DNA from: Salarias fasciatus
Lineage: Eukaryota > Chordata > Actinopteri > Blenniiformes > Blenniidae
Direction of reading: 5' to 3'
DNA length: 64,000 nucleotides
Assembly (NCBI RefSeq): GCF_902148845.1
Contig: NC_043758.1
Span: forward strand, 14,577,177-14,641,176
Shown: in pieces, positions 33,861 through 46,164 of the stretch
How the letters are laid out: each line of letters starts with the position of its first letter
How positions within the stretch are numbered: the stretch's first letter is position 1
The notes under the pieces: generated by a model
The model's database searches: none
The model's input: the letters and a program-made list of their open reading frames with translations, nothing else
What the model was told of the DNA's origin: nothing
Program-made: the position numbers and the translations under genes

Positions 33861-34300
33861 TACATCACTCCCATCCTGGCCTCCCTCCACTGGCTGATCA
33901 TCAGGTCAGCTGATCAGCTGCTCCTGGAGGTGCCGAGAACCAAGCGTAAGCTCAGAGGGGACAGAGCTTTTCCTGTTGTGGCCCCCAAGCCATGGAAGGA
34001 GATGCCACTGCGCATCAGACAGGCCCACTCACTGTCCATTTTTAAGAAAGATCTTAAAACACATTTTTGTTAAATGGCTTTTAACTCAGCCTGAGACTCT
34101 GCCCTTGTTTTTTTGTTTTAGTTTTTTTTCAAATGTCACTTTTTTGTTGTTTTGTTTTTATTGTTGTTTGCTTTTTTCCGACTGCATTTTGTTCTTGCAC
34201 TTGAACTTATATTTATGACTTTGTACAGCACTCAGTGCCAGCAGGAGTTTTTTGAAAGTGCCATATAAATAAAGTTCAGTTGAGTTGAGTTGAGTTGAGC
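33861..34300 (+). mobile_element. Rex1-like LINE, 3' terminal fragment
   Basis: About 33,861-34,073 encodes the typical Rex1/CR1-like C-terminus (ITPILASLHWL, then GDRAFPVVAPKPWKEMPLRI and LKTHF), with sequence missing between the first and second motif. The 3' UTR ends GTGCCATATAAATAAAGTTC and then a (TTGAG)n tail to about 34,300. It is a 5'-truncated, internally deleted copy lying right at the left edge of duplication copy 2. Confidence 0.75.
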
Positions 34301-34734
34301 TGGGTTGTTGTGATATCTGTGAATCACTAATCTGACATTGCCTTTTCGGAAACATGTGACAACCTTTTTATCTTTTCAAGATATTACAGCATATTTATGA
34401 ATCTTTACTGTATATCACAATTCTAGCTGCATGTTTTGTTGGTAATGTTATAGTAGGACTTAGTATTTGGGAGGTATTGATATGTAAGATTGAGAAAGAA
34501 CTCAGAATCACATAGTGTTAAACACAAACACTTTCTTTTAATACATTCGGACAAAAAAATATAACAGAGTTGACAAGCTGACAAGAAAATATGAAAGTAA
34601 GTGACTTTAAGTTCCACTTGTAAATAGATGATTCAATAGTTTTTTTTTTTCTTCTAAGTTTTACTAAATACATTGAGTGAGTCCTCACAATATGAACAGT
34701 ATTACCTCTTTCATTATTTAAAACTTGGGATATA

Positions 34735-36176
34735 CTAGTCTTGATTTTTGTTCATTAAGTATTTCTTGGTGTTCTTCTCTGGCCTAAACAATATGATATA
34801 ACACTTTGGAGCAAATATACACACTATCAGTCCAAAACTGGAGGCCAGAATAGCAAATATCTCGACAGCCACAGTAAACTTCCCAGGAGAGCTGACATAC
34901 GCTGGGATGAAGGCGATCCAGACTGCACAGAATATCAACATGCTGAAAGTGATTAGTTTAGCCTCGTTGAAATTATCAGGTAGCTTACGGGCGAGGACGG
35001 CTAACACAAAGCAGAAGACGGCCAGAAGGCCTATGTACCCAAGAACTCCCCAGAATCCAATAGCAGACCCTAAATCACATTCCAGGATGACTTTCTCTTT
35101 GTATATTGTTAGATTTTTGATCGGGAAAGGAGGACTGAGCACTAACCAAATAGTACAAATTAAAACTTGAATAAAAGTAAAAGAAACTACAGTCATCCTC
35201 TGCTGCGTAGGACCAAACCATTTCATAACATTGCTACCTGGAAGTGTTGCTTTGAAGGCCATTAACACCACTATGGTTTTACCGAGTACACAGGAGATAC
35301 AGAGGACGAAGGTGATGCCGAACGCTGTGTGTCTCAGCATGCAGGACCACTCGGAGGGGGGTCCGATGAAGGTCAGAGAGCATAGAAAACACAGAGTGAG
35401 GGAGAAGAGAAGAAGGAAGCTCAGCTCAGAGTTGTTGGCCCTGACTATAGGAGTATTGATGTGTCTAAAGAATACAGTTGCGGTCGTGATGGCCAGACAA
35501 GCTCCGATCAATGAAAAAACAGTCAAGACGATTCCCAGAATCTCACTGAAGGAAAGAAACTCCACAGGCTTGAGAAAGCAGGTGTCTCTGTTTGCGTTAG
35601 GCCAGAACTCCTTCGGGCATGGGTAACAATCAGGGGAATCTGGGGAAACAGAACAGCTCTGGCTTTTACGTCAGATTTTACAGGAATTGACAGAGCGGAA
35701 AAGAAAGTTTGATTACTTTTATTTTACCTGTAGAGTTGCTTATTTCACCCTCAGGACAGGGAACACAGTCATAGCAGCAGATGGGTTTCCCTTTCTGCAG
35801 AACTTTCCGAGTTCCAGGAGGGCAGCTGTCAGTGCACACTGACACTGGCACCTGTGACAGAGAGGCAAACATGAATAAGGAGACCTACACCATCTCTGAA
35901 ACTTCCCATTTTCTCTTCAGATAAATGTAGTTTACTTTTTGGCCGCCATCCACCCATGTGAGGTTCCTGTTGATACGAAACTCCTGGCCGATGGGTAGCG
36001 ATGCATCATAGTGCCCCACTGTCACCAACTCAATGAGGCCTGTTTCACTTTTTTGCCAGTTAACAAGCTCATAAACAGCCACAGGATCACCATTATCATC
36101 AAATGACACATCATAGCCATTCTGGGAAAAATTTACTTTTTTCAACTGAGCAAAAACCTTCAAAGGAGAAGGAAAG

Positions 36177-36241
<65 letters not shown>

Positions 36242-38794
36242 TAATGACATGTCAAGATATGTGTTCAGTTTCATATATTCCAGCCACAGAAAGATAGGTT
36301 GAGTCATTTATTCATTTATAATGACCTGCTTGGACTCCAGCTGAGTGAGTTTATCACAATGGATTTTGGAATTGATTTCATAGCACAGTGCATCGTGAAT
36401 GGCATGTGCAATTGCATAGACACCCTTGTAAACCATGTTGGTGATTCTGAGCTGAGATGTGTCAGTGTATGGACTCTCCAGTGTCTGCATGTCTTCAGTC
36501 CCATCACAATCAGGCATGTCTTTAGCAGCACCTGGAAACATGTAAAGGGGAAGCAAACATGTTTGTACATGTCCATCAAGCTCTATATTTCGATATTATT
36601 TGTCTATTTTGAGAATGTAATTTACTTGTTATTCTAATTTCAGGTCGGAGGCCTGAAAGCAAGCTCATATCCGTGTCTCAGGAGTCTATCTCCATGAACG
36701 AGAGTCAAATCCCACAAGGGAAAGGCACAGTCAGCTTACCATTCATACACAGAGCAATTCGAAGTACTTCACAAAGACAAAGACATTAAATCATACAAAC
36801 AAAAGAAAAAAACCTGTCTCAGTTCACAAATGCTTATAGATTCAATAAGATGAGTGTTTTTCAGGTGAGTTGCAACAAAAAAGTAACAAGCCAATTAATT
36901 GTAGAAAACAGCTACTTGTTATCAATAGTTACATAGAAATAAAATTGCCAGGTCGGTTGGCCTTTTTTAAGAAAATGTGTGTGTGTCATGTCTGTATTCA
37001 AGTTTGTATACAGAAATGCAAATGAATAACAACGCATGTTCCATGAAAATGAATGTTCTCACTTTTTCCCAGTTTGCAACTGAACGCATCCTCCCAGAAC
37101 TCAGTGAGCAGTGGTGAGGCAGCCACTTCAGTGGCTGAGAGATCCAGCAGGAATTCTCTCAGGCCCGGGATGACAGACTGCTGGATACCAAATCCGATGG
37201 CCCCGGAACAGAAGCTGAACCTCAGCATGTCTGGGTCTGTCACCCAGGACTCACTGCCTATCCACTGGCGAGCTGGCGTCGGCTCCTGCGACAGCTCCTC
37301 CAGCAGGATCCTCATATCTCCAGAGGCCACAAATGCTACTACCACCGTAGCTGTGGACCTGTAGAGAATACAGTGCATTATTTTTCTCCATTTCACAGAC
37401 ACACATAGAGGATTGTCTCAATAAGTGAAGGTTGCACACAAGCAAGACTTTTGAACCTGCGGATGACATCAGCCACTGTTTTGATCCGACTGCGTGGGTG
37501 TGTGCGATAGAAGGACTCCGAGTACTCCACACAGATGCCCTCTTTGCGAGCTGCATCCAGAAATGAGGCCATTCCGTTATTTCCATAGTCTGAGTCGGAG
37601 TGGACTGCGCCTATCCACGTCCAGCCGTAGTGTTTCACCAGCTTAGCGAGTGCATCTGCTTGAAACTGATCACTGGGGATCGTCCTGAAGAAAGTGGGGT
37701 ACTGCTGCTTATCGGACAGGCAAGCACAAGTGGCAAAGTGGCTCACCTGAAGTAAAACAAAGACACTGCACCATCAGCTCATCTGCACATACATCATATT
37801 CAGTGCTTAAGAAGTTAAAGATTCTCACTTGAGGAATGTTGAAGGACCCGATGATGCGCGACATGCTGATGGACGGTGTGGACCCTGACTCACCCACGAT
37901 GGCCACAACCCTACCAGAGTGGGTGCAGTCATCACCGGTGTGAAACATGGGGTCCAGGCCGTTTGACAGCTGAAATGCCACGTGCACAGCCACGGGCACT
38001 GAGGCGCACGAGTCATAGATCTGATACCCGAGTTGGATGCCTGGCAGCAGCTCGGAGCTGTTGTTGATCTCCTCAACTGCAAACACCATGGCACGTGAAA
38101 AGCGCAGTTCACGCGAGTCCATGCTGCACAGATAGGTACATGTCAACATCTAAAAGTAAATATTTCTTATCTGATTCACATTTGAACAGAAAACTGTTGC
38201 TGTTGTGCATTCACCTGTGGAAAAAAGTATTTTCAAAGAAGCGTCATGATCCATTCTATTTAAAAGACATGATTGACATTTATCATCAAATAAATAACTA
38301 CAAAAGATCAGTTAGTTCTACAATCTCATTGTCAGTCTGACAATAAACTCAGTACAGTTTCAATGACATCAACAAAACTACTGATTCGTCAGATGCACAC
38401 ACTGAAAATTCAAACATCATGCAAACACACTTTTTTTCCATAACCGTCACTACACAAAAACATTACAGCATTAATGCAACTCAAACCATTAATACTCCTT
38501 TACCAACCTCCCCGTGCATCTTAAAGGCTCAGGCATGGTGGTGTAGTTATGCTTCACTGTATGCATGTAGTAATGTATGGAGAAAACGCCTCCAATTATA
38601 TAGTCACCATCCACAGAGAATGCAGGCAAGCGAGCGGTGCCCTGCATCTTGCATGTCACAGATGAAGCCTCTCCACTGACCCCAGTGTCTCCCTTAGTCT
38701 CTGTAAGCCCATACAAAGACCCTCCTAAGACTATGCTCAGTACCAAGAAACCCAGAGCCAATCTCAGGCCAATGCAGACAACTGAAATCTCCAT
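34735..38794 (-). CDS. OlfC-D: complete V2R-like receptor, near-duplicate of OlfC-C
   Basis: Exons in coding order: 38794-38508, 38123-37829, 37746-37457, 37358-37063, 36531-36326, 36157-35936, 35851-35728 and 35639-34735. They total 2625 nt, 874 residues, with the same phases as OlfC-C and no stop. By eye the seven-helix exon product differs from C at a single residue (Val for Ile in YKEK-ILEC). The signal peptide and first flytrap exon differ at about 12 of 96 residues, and a few differences lie in the flytrap core (for example EDAFSCKLG against EGVFNCKLG). So the pair shares signalling parts but may differ slightly in processing or ligand range. The binding signature ([18 protein letters not shown]) is intact. 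An exon-1 allele or assembly artefact is unlikely, because flanks and transposon content differ. Confidence 0.93.
36182..36237. repeat. (AG)n microsatellite, 28 units, in an OlfC-D intron
   Basis: Counterpart of 17868-17915, four units longer; it forms the CT-rich tract before the acceptor at 36157. Confidence 0.9.
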
Positions 38795-38825
38795 GCCTCC
38801 AGTGTCTACAATTGAAGATTTTGAG

Positions 38826-38835
38826 CTTTATATAA
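38826..38835 (-). promoter_or_regulatory. TATA box and CRE-like site upstream of OlfC-D
   Basis: TTATATAAAG on the minus strand, about 32 bp before the start codon, with TACGTCAT at 38855-38862. Arrangement and spacing equal those of OlfC-C. Confidence 0.55.
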
Positions 38836-38930
38836 CTTCACAGTACTTTCATTGTACGTCATCTCCTTACATCTCAAAGGAGGTTTAACACATTTTTTTC
38901 CCCTGTCTTTTGAACTATTCTATTCTTTTG

Positions 38931-40776
38931 CAATACAGGGATTTCCTCAGAGTTCTGTTTTGAAAAAACTACTTAGGTACATACTTATAACCTCATGTAA
39001 TTAGACTTACACTTTAAGTATTTTAGATTGTTGATTCATTTCCGAAGTTGTTATCATCATTTTCATTTTTTGATTTTTTTTTCCCCCAATGTCAGTGATT
39101 TTTAATTCCAGTGATGATGGTTGGATTTTAAAGCCATCTAATGTACAGAATTTTGTTTCAGCTGTGGTTGTGCAATATAAAATTAATGTGGACTTGAGAT
39201 AAGACAACCTCAGCTCTTCACAGAACAATGAATTGAAATGTATGCTAAAATTGCACATAGACCTCAAATCTGTTATTCTTTTCATGAAATAAAAATAATT
39301 TGTTTCCGTTTTAAATTTGATAAATGTTTTTGCAATAAAGTGTCTATTCCCAGTTTATGATTTTGCATTTTTATGCCAGCGGACAGTCGCAAACATCTTC
39401 CCAGATATATTATTTTTGATTTAAGGTCCAAATAGAAATGGTGAAAATCTCCAAATTACATTTGTGTTAAAGTTAAAAAGATGTACGGTATAGTACAATG
39501 TTATATATAGTCTCACTCAGCTGCTACCATCTAGTGGACATCATGGCCAAGCTCAGTGAAATGTCTGATGATGGAGATGAAAACATTAATCTGTGGTGAG
39601 AGCAAAACTTCACTGAATATTCATCTCCAACTGCACCAACCATTGCGTCTGTATGTATGTATTGTGGCACAATATGACTGAAGTACTGTTGTGAGGGGTG
39701 CTCATCATCCTCTCACAATTTGAAAACCTCACTGAGGAGCTGAGCACCATTATCACTCAGAAAATGCCACCTGTAACACATGTCTCACGGAAATTGACAA
39801 AAAATCTGAGTTTCCATGTTACAGAGTAAAGAAAAAAAAGGGATTTTTCTATGTAGATTTAACCAAACTCAGCTGCAGGTCAGATATGATGCTTCGCAGT
39901 TATAGTAATTAGTCATACACATTTTAAATTGTGGCTTTATGGGTCAACATATTTGAATCAACATTTCATCCATCCATCTGACACATCTGTGGTTGGTGAA
40001 TGAAACAAAATTGTATTAACAAAAAGAAAATAAAAGTCAAAAACTACAAAGTCCTCAGATAGGGTACAAACTTGGACTGTCACACAGAAACACAATCTGT
40101 CTTCAACCTGAACACACAAGATAAGCCCAATTTATAGCCCAGCTACCAGGTGATGATCGTCACACACTCCAACACAGGTGAAAGACATCAGAGTGATGAA
40201 CGTCAATCAAGCATGTGGAACAGAAGCCAAGGAGCCTGAAACAAGAGACAGAGTAAAAGATATTCACAAAATACAAATGAAGACAGAACATGGACCTTGA
40301 CATCTCTACCCCATTTAACCTCAAATGATTTTTTTTTTTTTTCAACTGTGGAAGGAGACCGTGAAATAGCCCAAAAGCCCATATACTGGGAGAACATGCA
40401 AACTTTTCAAGGAAAGTCTCTCAAATCCAGACATAAAGTGGGGATACTTTTTCGCAGTCTGGATCTTTTTTTTTTTTTTAATTATGTTGGACTCTTAGCT
40501 GAAATGCAACATAGGAATTCACTGTAGAAATCCATTCAATGATTTTTGAACAGTGATTTATTTGTATTTAGACATATTTCCATTATGCACCAAAATAAAG
40601 AACACAGACATACTTTATTTCATGATTCAATTTAGGCAGTGATTATTCTGAAATTACTGGAATAACTGAAAACAGCTATGAATACATAGATTATGCTACG
40701 ATAACATCCTCCCGGGGATTTGCGTAGTGAAGGCCCAGCATGTGCTTGTGGGCGGCATGAGATGTCATGACCCTGC
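38931..40776. other. Divergent intergenic region between OlfC-D and OlfC-E
   Basis: AT-rich, with no gene recognised. About 39,472-39,510 aligns with the flank of copy 1 (AGATGTACGGTATAGTACAA against AGATGTACAGCATAATACAG). About 40,385-40,410 holds a short relic of a common fish repeat (GGGAGAACATGCAAAC). Open frames here are short and unsupported. Confidence 0.5.
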
Positions 40777-40788
40777 ATATATATATAA
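40777..40788 (+). promoter_or_regulatory. TATA-like box upstream of OlfC-E
   Basis: ATATATATATAA lies about 53 bp before the start codon; similar TATA-like motifs precede F, G and H at 36-55 bp. Function is inferred from position only. Confidence 0.45.
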
Positions 40789-40840
40789 TGAGAGCCATTT
40801 TTGATGATAAGAATCATTTGTGTGTGGAAGATGAACAGTT

Positions 40841-43800
40841 ATGGGGGCATGTCTCAACATAGTTCAGTGCACACTCTGCTTGATCCTTATTTTTTCATCT
40901 TCCTTCTTTTACCCGTTGGAGTCTTCCTCTCATTTTTCATCCTGTAAATTAAGGAGGCAGTTTGATCTAAACGGCATGCACCGACGTGGCGATGTGATTC
41001 TGGGTGGGCTGTTTGAAGTGCACTACACCTCCGTCTTCCCTGAGCTGACGTTCACATCAGAGCCGCATAAGCTCAGCTGTCAAGGGTAAGTGTCACGCAG
41101 GTTTGAATCTGTGCGGTCGAGCTGTTTTGAGTGACTCACTGAGACATTTCCTGTGCCAGCTTTGACCCTCCAGGGTTCAGACATGCTATGACCATGGCCT
41201 TCGCGATTGATGAAATCAACAGAAACTCCATCCTGCTTCCAAATGTGACGCTGGGATACAGTCTGTACGATAACTGTGCCACACTAGTGATTGGATTCAG
41301 TGCTGCATTATTGCTGGCCAGTGGCCAAGAGGAGCAGTTTCTGCTGAAGGACACATGCTTGGGGAACCCTCCAGTCTTGGGGATTGTCGGTGATTCCTTC
41401 TCCACATTTTCCATCGCCACCTCTGATGTTATAGGTTTATACAAATTGCCTATCGTAAGTTTTACAGTTTTGGCTACATCATTAAAAAAAACCTGAGAGG
41501 TTCATCACAGGATGAAGGTTTTAAAATGATATTTGGTTTAAAAGTGTACATAATATACAGCTTGTCTTCATTACAGACTATGCTATATTTCTCTATAGGT
41601 AAGTTATTTTGCCACATGTTCCTGCCTGACTGATCGCCAAAGGTTTCCATCTTTCTTCAGAACGATCCCAAGTGATGCTTTTCAGGTGAAGCTCTGTTTC
41701 AGAAAAGATTTGACAGCAAATGCCTCAGGAAAATAATAAAGTCAGAACTGATAAAATACATTGGTGAAGTACAATATATGAAACTAAAAGCATTTGACAA
41801 GAAACAAAGACAGCTGCTCAAATGCCAAAACAATTCAGGAATTTTGATGCCCTGTATCTAGGTCATGTTTCGTCTTGTGGGATGTAGTAGAGAGAAAAAG
41901 TTTCTGCAACGATAATCCGATTCCACCTACTCTGACTGGATTCGAATCATTCAAGAAATATTTAGAATGGAAGAACAACTCAACAGAGGACCTAACAGAA
42001 AAAAAAAACTGACCAATTTTAAAAATACTGGATTCTATTTATCACTCTCTTGACAGCAGACTTTACAAATCATTTAAAAATTGATTAATTTATTCTCTGA
42101 CAGGTTGTTGTGATTATTTCCATATCAGCAGCAGAGCACTGAGGTGGATTTCTGCACATTGTTTATGTAAACTGTTTAATATAGTTGGTTGTCTGAACTC
42201 ATAACAAAACTAGAAGGAGATTTGTTTTCATTCTGTCCATATGCTGCTTCTGTGGCGTGTTAAATTGTTCCTTTCCTAATAAAGACACAACTAAAGAAGA
42301 GGTAGATGTATAAAAAACAGTCCAAATGAGCCAGACAATGATAGAATATTTCAGAAGGAGACATAAAGAAATACACTAACTTGGTTCATCTCATTTTTCT
42401 TTGAGCAGTCAGTTTCAGAGTCTGAGGGACTTGATTGAAATGGAAAATGTAACATAAGACAAAGTGCTGTTTTTGATTTGGGAACCACATACTGAAATTT
42501 ACAAATGCAGTGATTTAATTGCAAACACAATGTAAATAAGTTTTTTTTTTTAAAGCATACTATTGATCACAATGTATTTCATTTTTTGCATTTGTGGGAA
42601 ACTGTAGTTTGGTGATGATATTTTATATATAAAAAACTTTTGACTCAGAAGCACACGAATACTTTCAGTATGATTTGTTTTGTGGGATTATGCATTCTGT
42701 TCACTGAAAGTCTTTTCTGTAGACTGACCCTTCTGCTTTTCCCTCAGGTAAATGCAATGATTCAGATTCTGAAACGCTTCGGTTGGACCTGGGCAGGTCT
42801 GCTGGTCAGTGATGACGACTACGGGCTCCATGTGGCCCGGTCTTTTCAGCCTGAGTTGACTCGCCTGGGCGCAGGCTGTCTCGCCTACACAGAGATTTTG
42901 CCGTGGGGTGAAAACCCGGCTGAGCTGAGGAGAATAGTGGGAGTGATGAAGAAATCCACTGCTCGTGTGGTCATTGTGTTTGCACATCAAATTCACATGA
43001 TTCAACTAATGGAAGAGGTATGTGTTTGATGCTATACTGCATTATCTGCTTTCTCTACAACTGAACTGTGCCAAATATTTTTTATTTATTTTTATTTTTT
43101 TTGTCATTTTTAACTGAGTTGGAAGCAGTGGTTAATACATATTTTATTAAATGAAACCTGAATGAGCAGGTGGTGAGGCAGAATGTGACGGGCCTGCAGT
43201 GGATGGCCAGTGAAGCTTGGACAGCAGCAGCTGTGCTTCAAACTCCACGTCTGATGCCGTATCTGGGCGGCTCACTGGGCATTGCCATCCGCAGGGGAGA
43301 AATACCAGGACTGAGGGATTTTCTTTTAGGAACACAGCCTGACCTGGATGATGCTAGCAATGAAAATAGCATGGTGAGATCATTCACTTAAAATTGCTCC
43401 TCACTGCAAAGCGTCAATGACTATTGTATCTCTGTGACGACTTTGTTTAAAACACACATTTCAGATGAGGCAGTTCTGGGAATACACCTTTCAGTGTCGA
43501 TTTGCTCCCTCTCCGACTGGATGGATGGAAGCTGGGGGAGCGCTGTGCACTGGAAGGGAAACCCTCCAAAATGTTGAGAGTGAATTTTTGGATGTTTCGA
43601 ATCTCAGGCCTGAATACAACATTTACAAAGCTGTGTACGCTCTGGCATATGCCCTCCATGACATGCTGCAGTGTGAGCCCGGGAGAGGGCCTTTCAGGGG
43701 AAGCAGCTGTGCCACTCTGCAAACACTGGAGCCTTGGCAGGTCTGATATCACTGTTTCGATTATACCTTGATCCAATTTTTCCAGAACAAACCTCTTCCA

Positions 43801-45639
43801 TTAATACATGTTAGTGTGTGTGTATATGGCTTGGAAAATAAAAGTCACTGAAAATCTGTATTCAGATGTTTTCATCAAGATTCCCAAAAATGTATCATAC
43901 AAACATTAATTTAGACTGTCAAAGTAAAAAACACATGTGAAAACAAATTCTTGTGAAATATTTCCAAAACAAATAAAGAAAAGAACAATTTGTGATTGTT
44001 ATAATCTTAATGGAAACTGTTGCTTCATCTCTCCTGTTTGTAGCTGATGTATTACTTGGAGAAGGTCAATTTCACCACTTCATTTGGTGATCAGGTGTCA
44101 TTTGATGAGAATGGCGAGGCTTTACCAATCTATGATATCATGAATTGGCGGTGGCTCCCCGATGGAAGAACAAAGGTTCAAAATGTGGGGGTTGTGAAGA
44201 AAACAGGCCTCAATGATGAAGAGCTCACACTTGATGAAGAGAAAATTTTCTGGAATTCTGACTTTGGACAGGTTAGATTAATCTCTATTTGCTTTGACAT
44301 CAATTCTGAAAATAAACCTATAATGTTGATAATATCTCAAGTAGAAGAATTAAAACAATTCCACCCTTAAAAATTCTTTGCAGCCTCCTCAGTCAGTCTG
44401 CAGTGAGAGCTGTCCTCCAGGAACCCGCACGGCCAGAAGAAAGGGGCAGCCAGTGTGTTGTTTTGACTGCGTTCCTTGTTCTGAAGGAAAGTTTAGCAAT
44501 GAAACAGGTGGGAAATGTGTCATTGTTGTATATAAAAAAGCTTTACGTTACACATTTAAACCACGGCAAAGTCACTCTGCAAAAAGTCATGAGCAGACTG
44601 AATGCTGTACAAGCGAATGCCTTGAATATTCATTGCATGTGTAGCTTTGGAATATGTGTAAACTGTTATATCACATTGTTCTGAAAAATATATATAACAT
44701 TTCAACTATGTCATTTTTCTCTCAGACTCTGTGGAGTGCATCAGTTGTCCAGAGGATTTCTGGTCCAGTCCTCAGCGTGACCACTGTGTTCCCAAGAAAA
44801 CTGAGTTCCTCTCCTATCATGAACCTCTGGGCATCTGTCTGACCACTGCTTCACTGCTGGGCACATTTATCTGTGTTGTCGTTCTGGGGATCTTCACCTA
44901 TCACCGCAGCACACCCATGGTGCGCGCCAATAACTCAGAACTGAGTTTCCTGCTACTGGTGTCACTCAAACTTTGCTTCCTGTGTTCGCTGTTGTTCATC
45001 GGACGACCCAGACTGTGGACGTGCCAACTGAGACACGCAGCCTTCGGGATCAGCTTTGTGCTTTGTGTCTCGTGTATTTTGGTTAAAACCATGGTGGTTC
45101 TGGCTGTGTTTAAGGCCTCAAAACCAGGTGGGGGGGCCAGTCTAAAGTGGTTTGGTGTGATGCAGCAGAGAGGAACAGTTCTGGTTCTCACGTCTATTCA
45201 AGCAGCAATCTGCACAGCTTGGCTCGTCTCCGCTTCACCATCCCCACATAAAAACACTGAATATCACAATGATAAGATCGTTTATGAGTGTGCTGTTGGA
45301 TCCACAATAGGTTTTGCAGTGTTGCTGGGTTACATCGGCTTGCTGGCCATCCTCAGTTTTCTTTTGGCATTTTTGGCAAGAAATCTCCCAGATAACTTCA
45401 ATGAAGCCAAACTCATCACTTTCAGCATGCTGATCTTCTGTGCTGTATGGGTGGCCTTTGTTCCTGCATATATCAACTCTCCAGGGAAATATGCAGATGC
45501 AGTGGAGGTATTTGCCATCCTGGCTTCCAGTTTTGGTCTCCTGGTTGCGTTGTTTGGACCAAAATGTTACATAATCCTGCTGAGACCAGAGAGGAACACA
45601 AAGAAAGCGATCATGGGTCGCGGCACCCTTAAATCATAA
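40841..45639 (+). CDS. OlfC-E: complete V2R-like receptor, first of the E-H array
   Basis: Exons 40841-41085, 41160-41454, 41599-41685, 42748-43017, 43170-43373, 43465-43740, 44044-44271, 44384-44507 and 44726-45639. They total 2643 nt, 880 residues, with no stop. The ATG opens a hydrophobic signal peptide ([10 protein letters not shown]...). An upstream ATG nine bases earlier, in another frame, closes within 17 codons. Flytrap domain: [15 protein letters not shown] and MASEAW. Linker: CSESC, CCFDC. Seven helices follow, with PKCYIIL. Nine exons, because the region that is one exon in many V2R genes is cut into four here. The donor after 43740 (GTCTGA) is weak. The last exon is almost identical to that of OlfC-F over its first 350 bp, while the ligand-binding exons are much more diverged. 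Confidence 0.93.
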
Positions 45640-46152
45640 AAAAAAAACAAACAAAAAAACTTGTACTCAATCAACTTTATGGAATCTGTTTTCTGTGCTT
45701 GTTACAGTAGGATTATTCACAGAAGAAGTGAAATCCAAATATGATTTCTTGTTCGTGTACATGATTTCAGTCTTGTTTTATCCGCTTATACATTTTGTGC
45801 TGTTTAAAATATACTTGCATCTCCAAAAACTGCAGTTTTGACGTCAGTGCTCTCAGGCATTCATTGTAATTTGAATTTCAGTAAATCAGTACCAAAATGG
45901 AAAACACTGGGTGACAGGGGGTCTGAAAGATTTTTGAAGTTATCGTGATATAACTAATTTTGGGATTAACATGCTACTTTGACTTTGATGATGCATCTTT
46001 TGCAGATTTTTGCCCTCATGCCAACTTGAACAAATGATGCAACAAAATATTAGTCATCAGGCTGACTCACAGATTGCTGTCAGCTCAGCTAGGTTATGAG
46101 ATTATTACTGCGCTGAATATGAAGATTCAGCTAATTAATAATCTTATAATGC
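45640..46152. other. 3' flank of OlfC-E
   Basis: AT-rich. No canonical AATAAA close to the stop was found. An A-rich stretch follows the stop at once. Ends at the Rex3 target site. Confidence 0.5.
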
Positions 46153-46164
46153 TGAATATGAAGA

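Larger units (their letters stand above)
34303..38930. repeat. Segmental duplication, copy 2 (contains OlfC-D)
   Basis: Aligns with about 15,942-20,640. The offset is 18,314 bp in the 3' exons, 18,322 after the longer (GA)n tract and 18,310 in the 5' exons, so indels are few. The near-identical core is about 34,735-38,240. Confidence 0.85.

Noticed and set aside
34735-38794. OlfC-D as an assembly duplicate or allele of OlfC-C
   Set aside because: Flanks, intron 1, exon 1, microsatellite length and neighbouring transposons all differ, so the two are distinct loci.
39007-39285. A 92-codon open frame on the minus strand upstream of OlfC-D
   Set aside because: Not conserved in the duplicate flank and without domain or splice sites.
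44901-45191. Repeated antisense open frames of about 96 codons opposite the seven-helix exons (also 2155-2445, 52488-52784, 60166-60462)
   Set aside because: They recur at the same place in each paralog because the sense codons are conserved; they show no family of their own.
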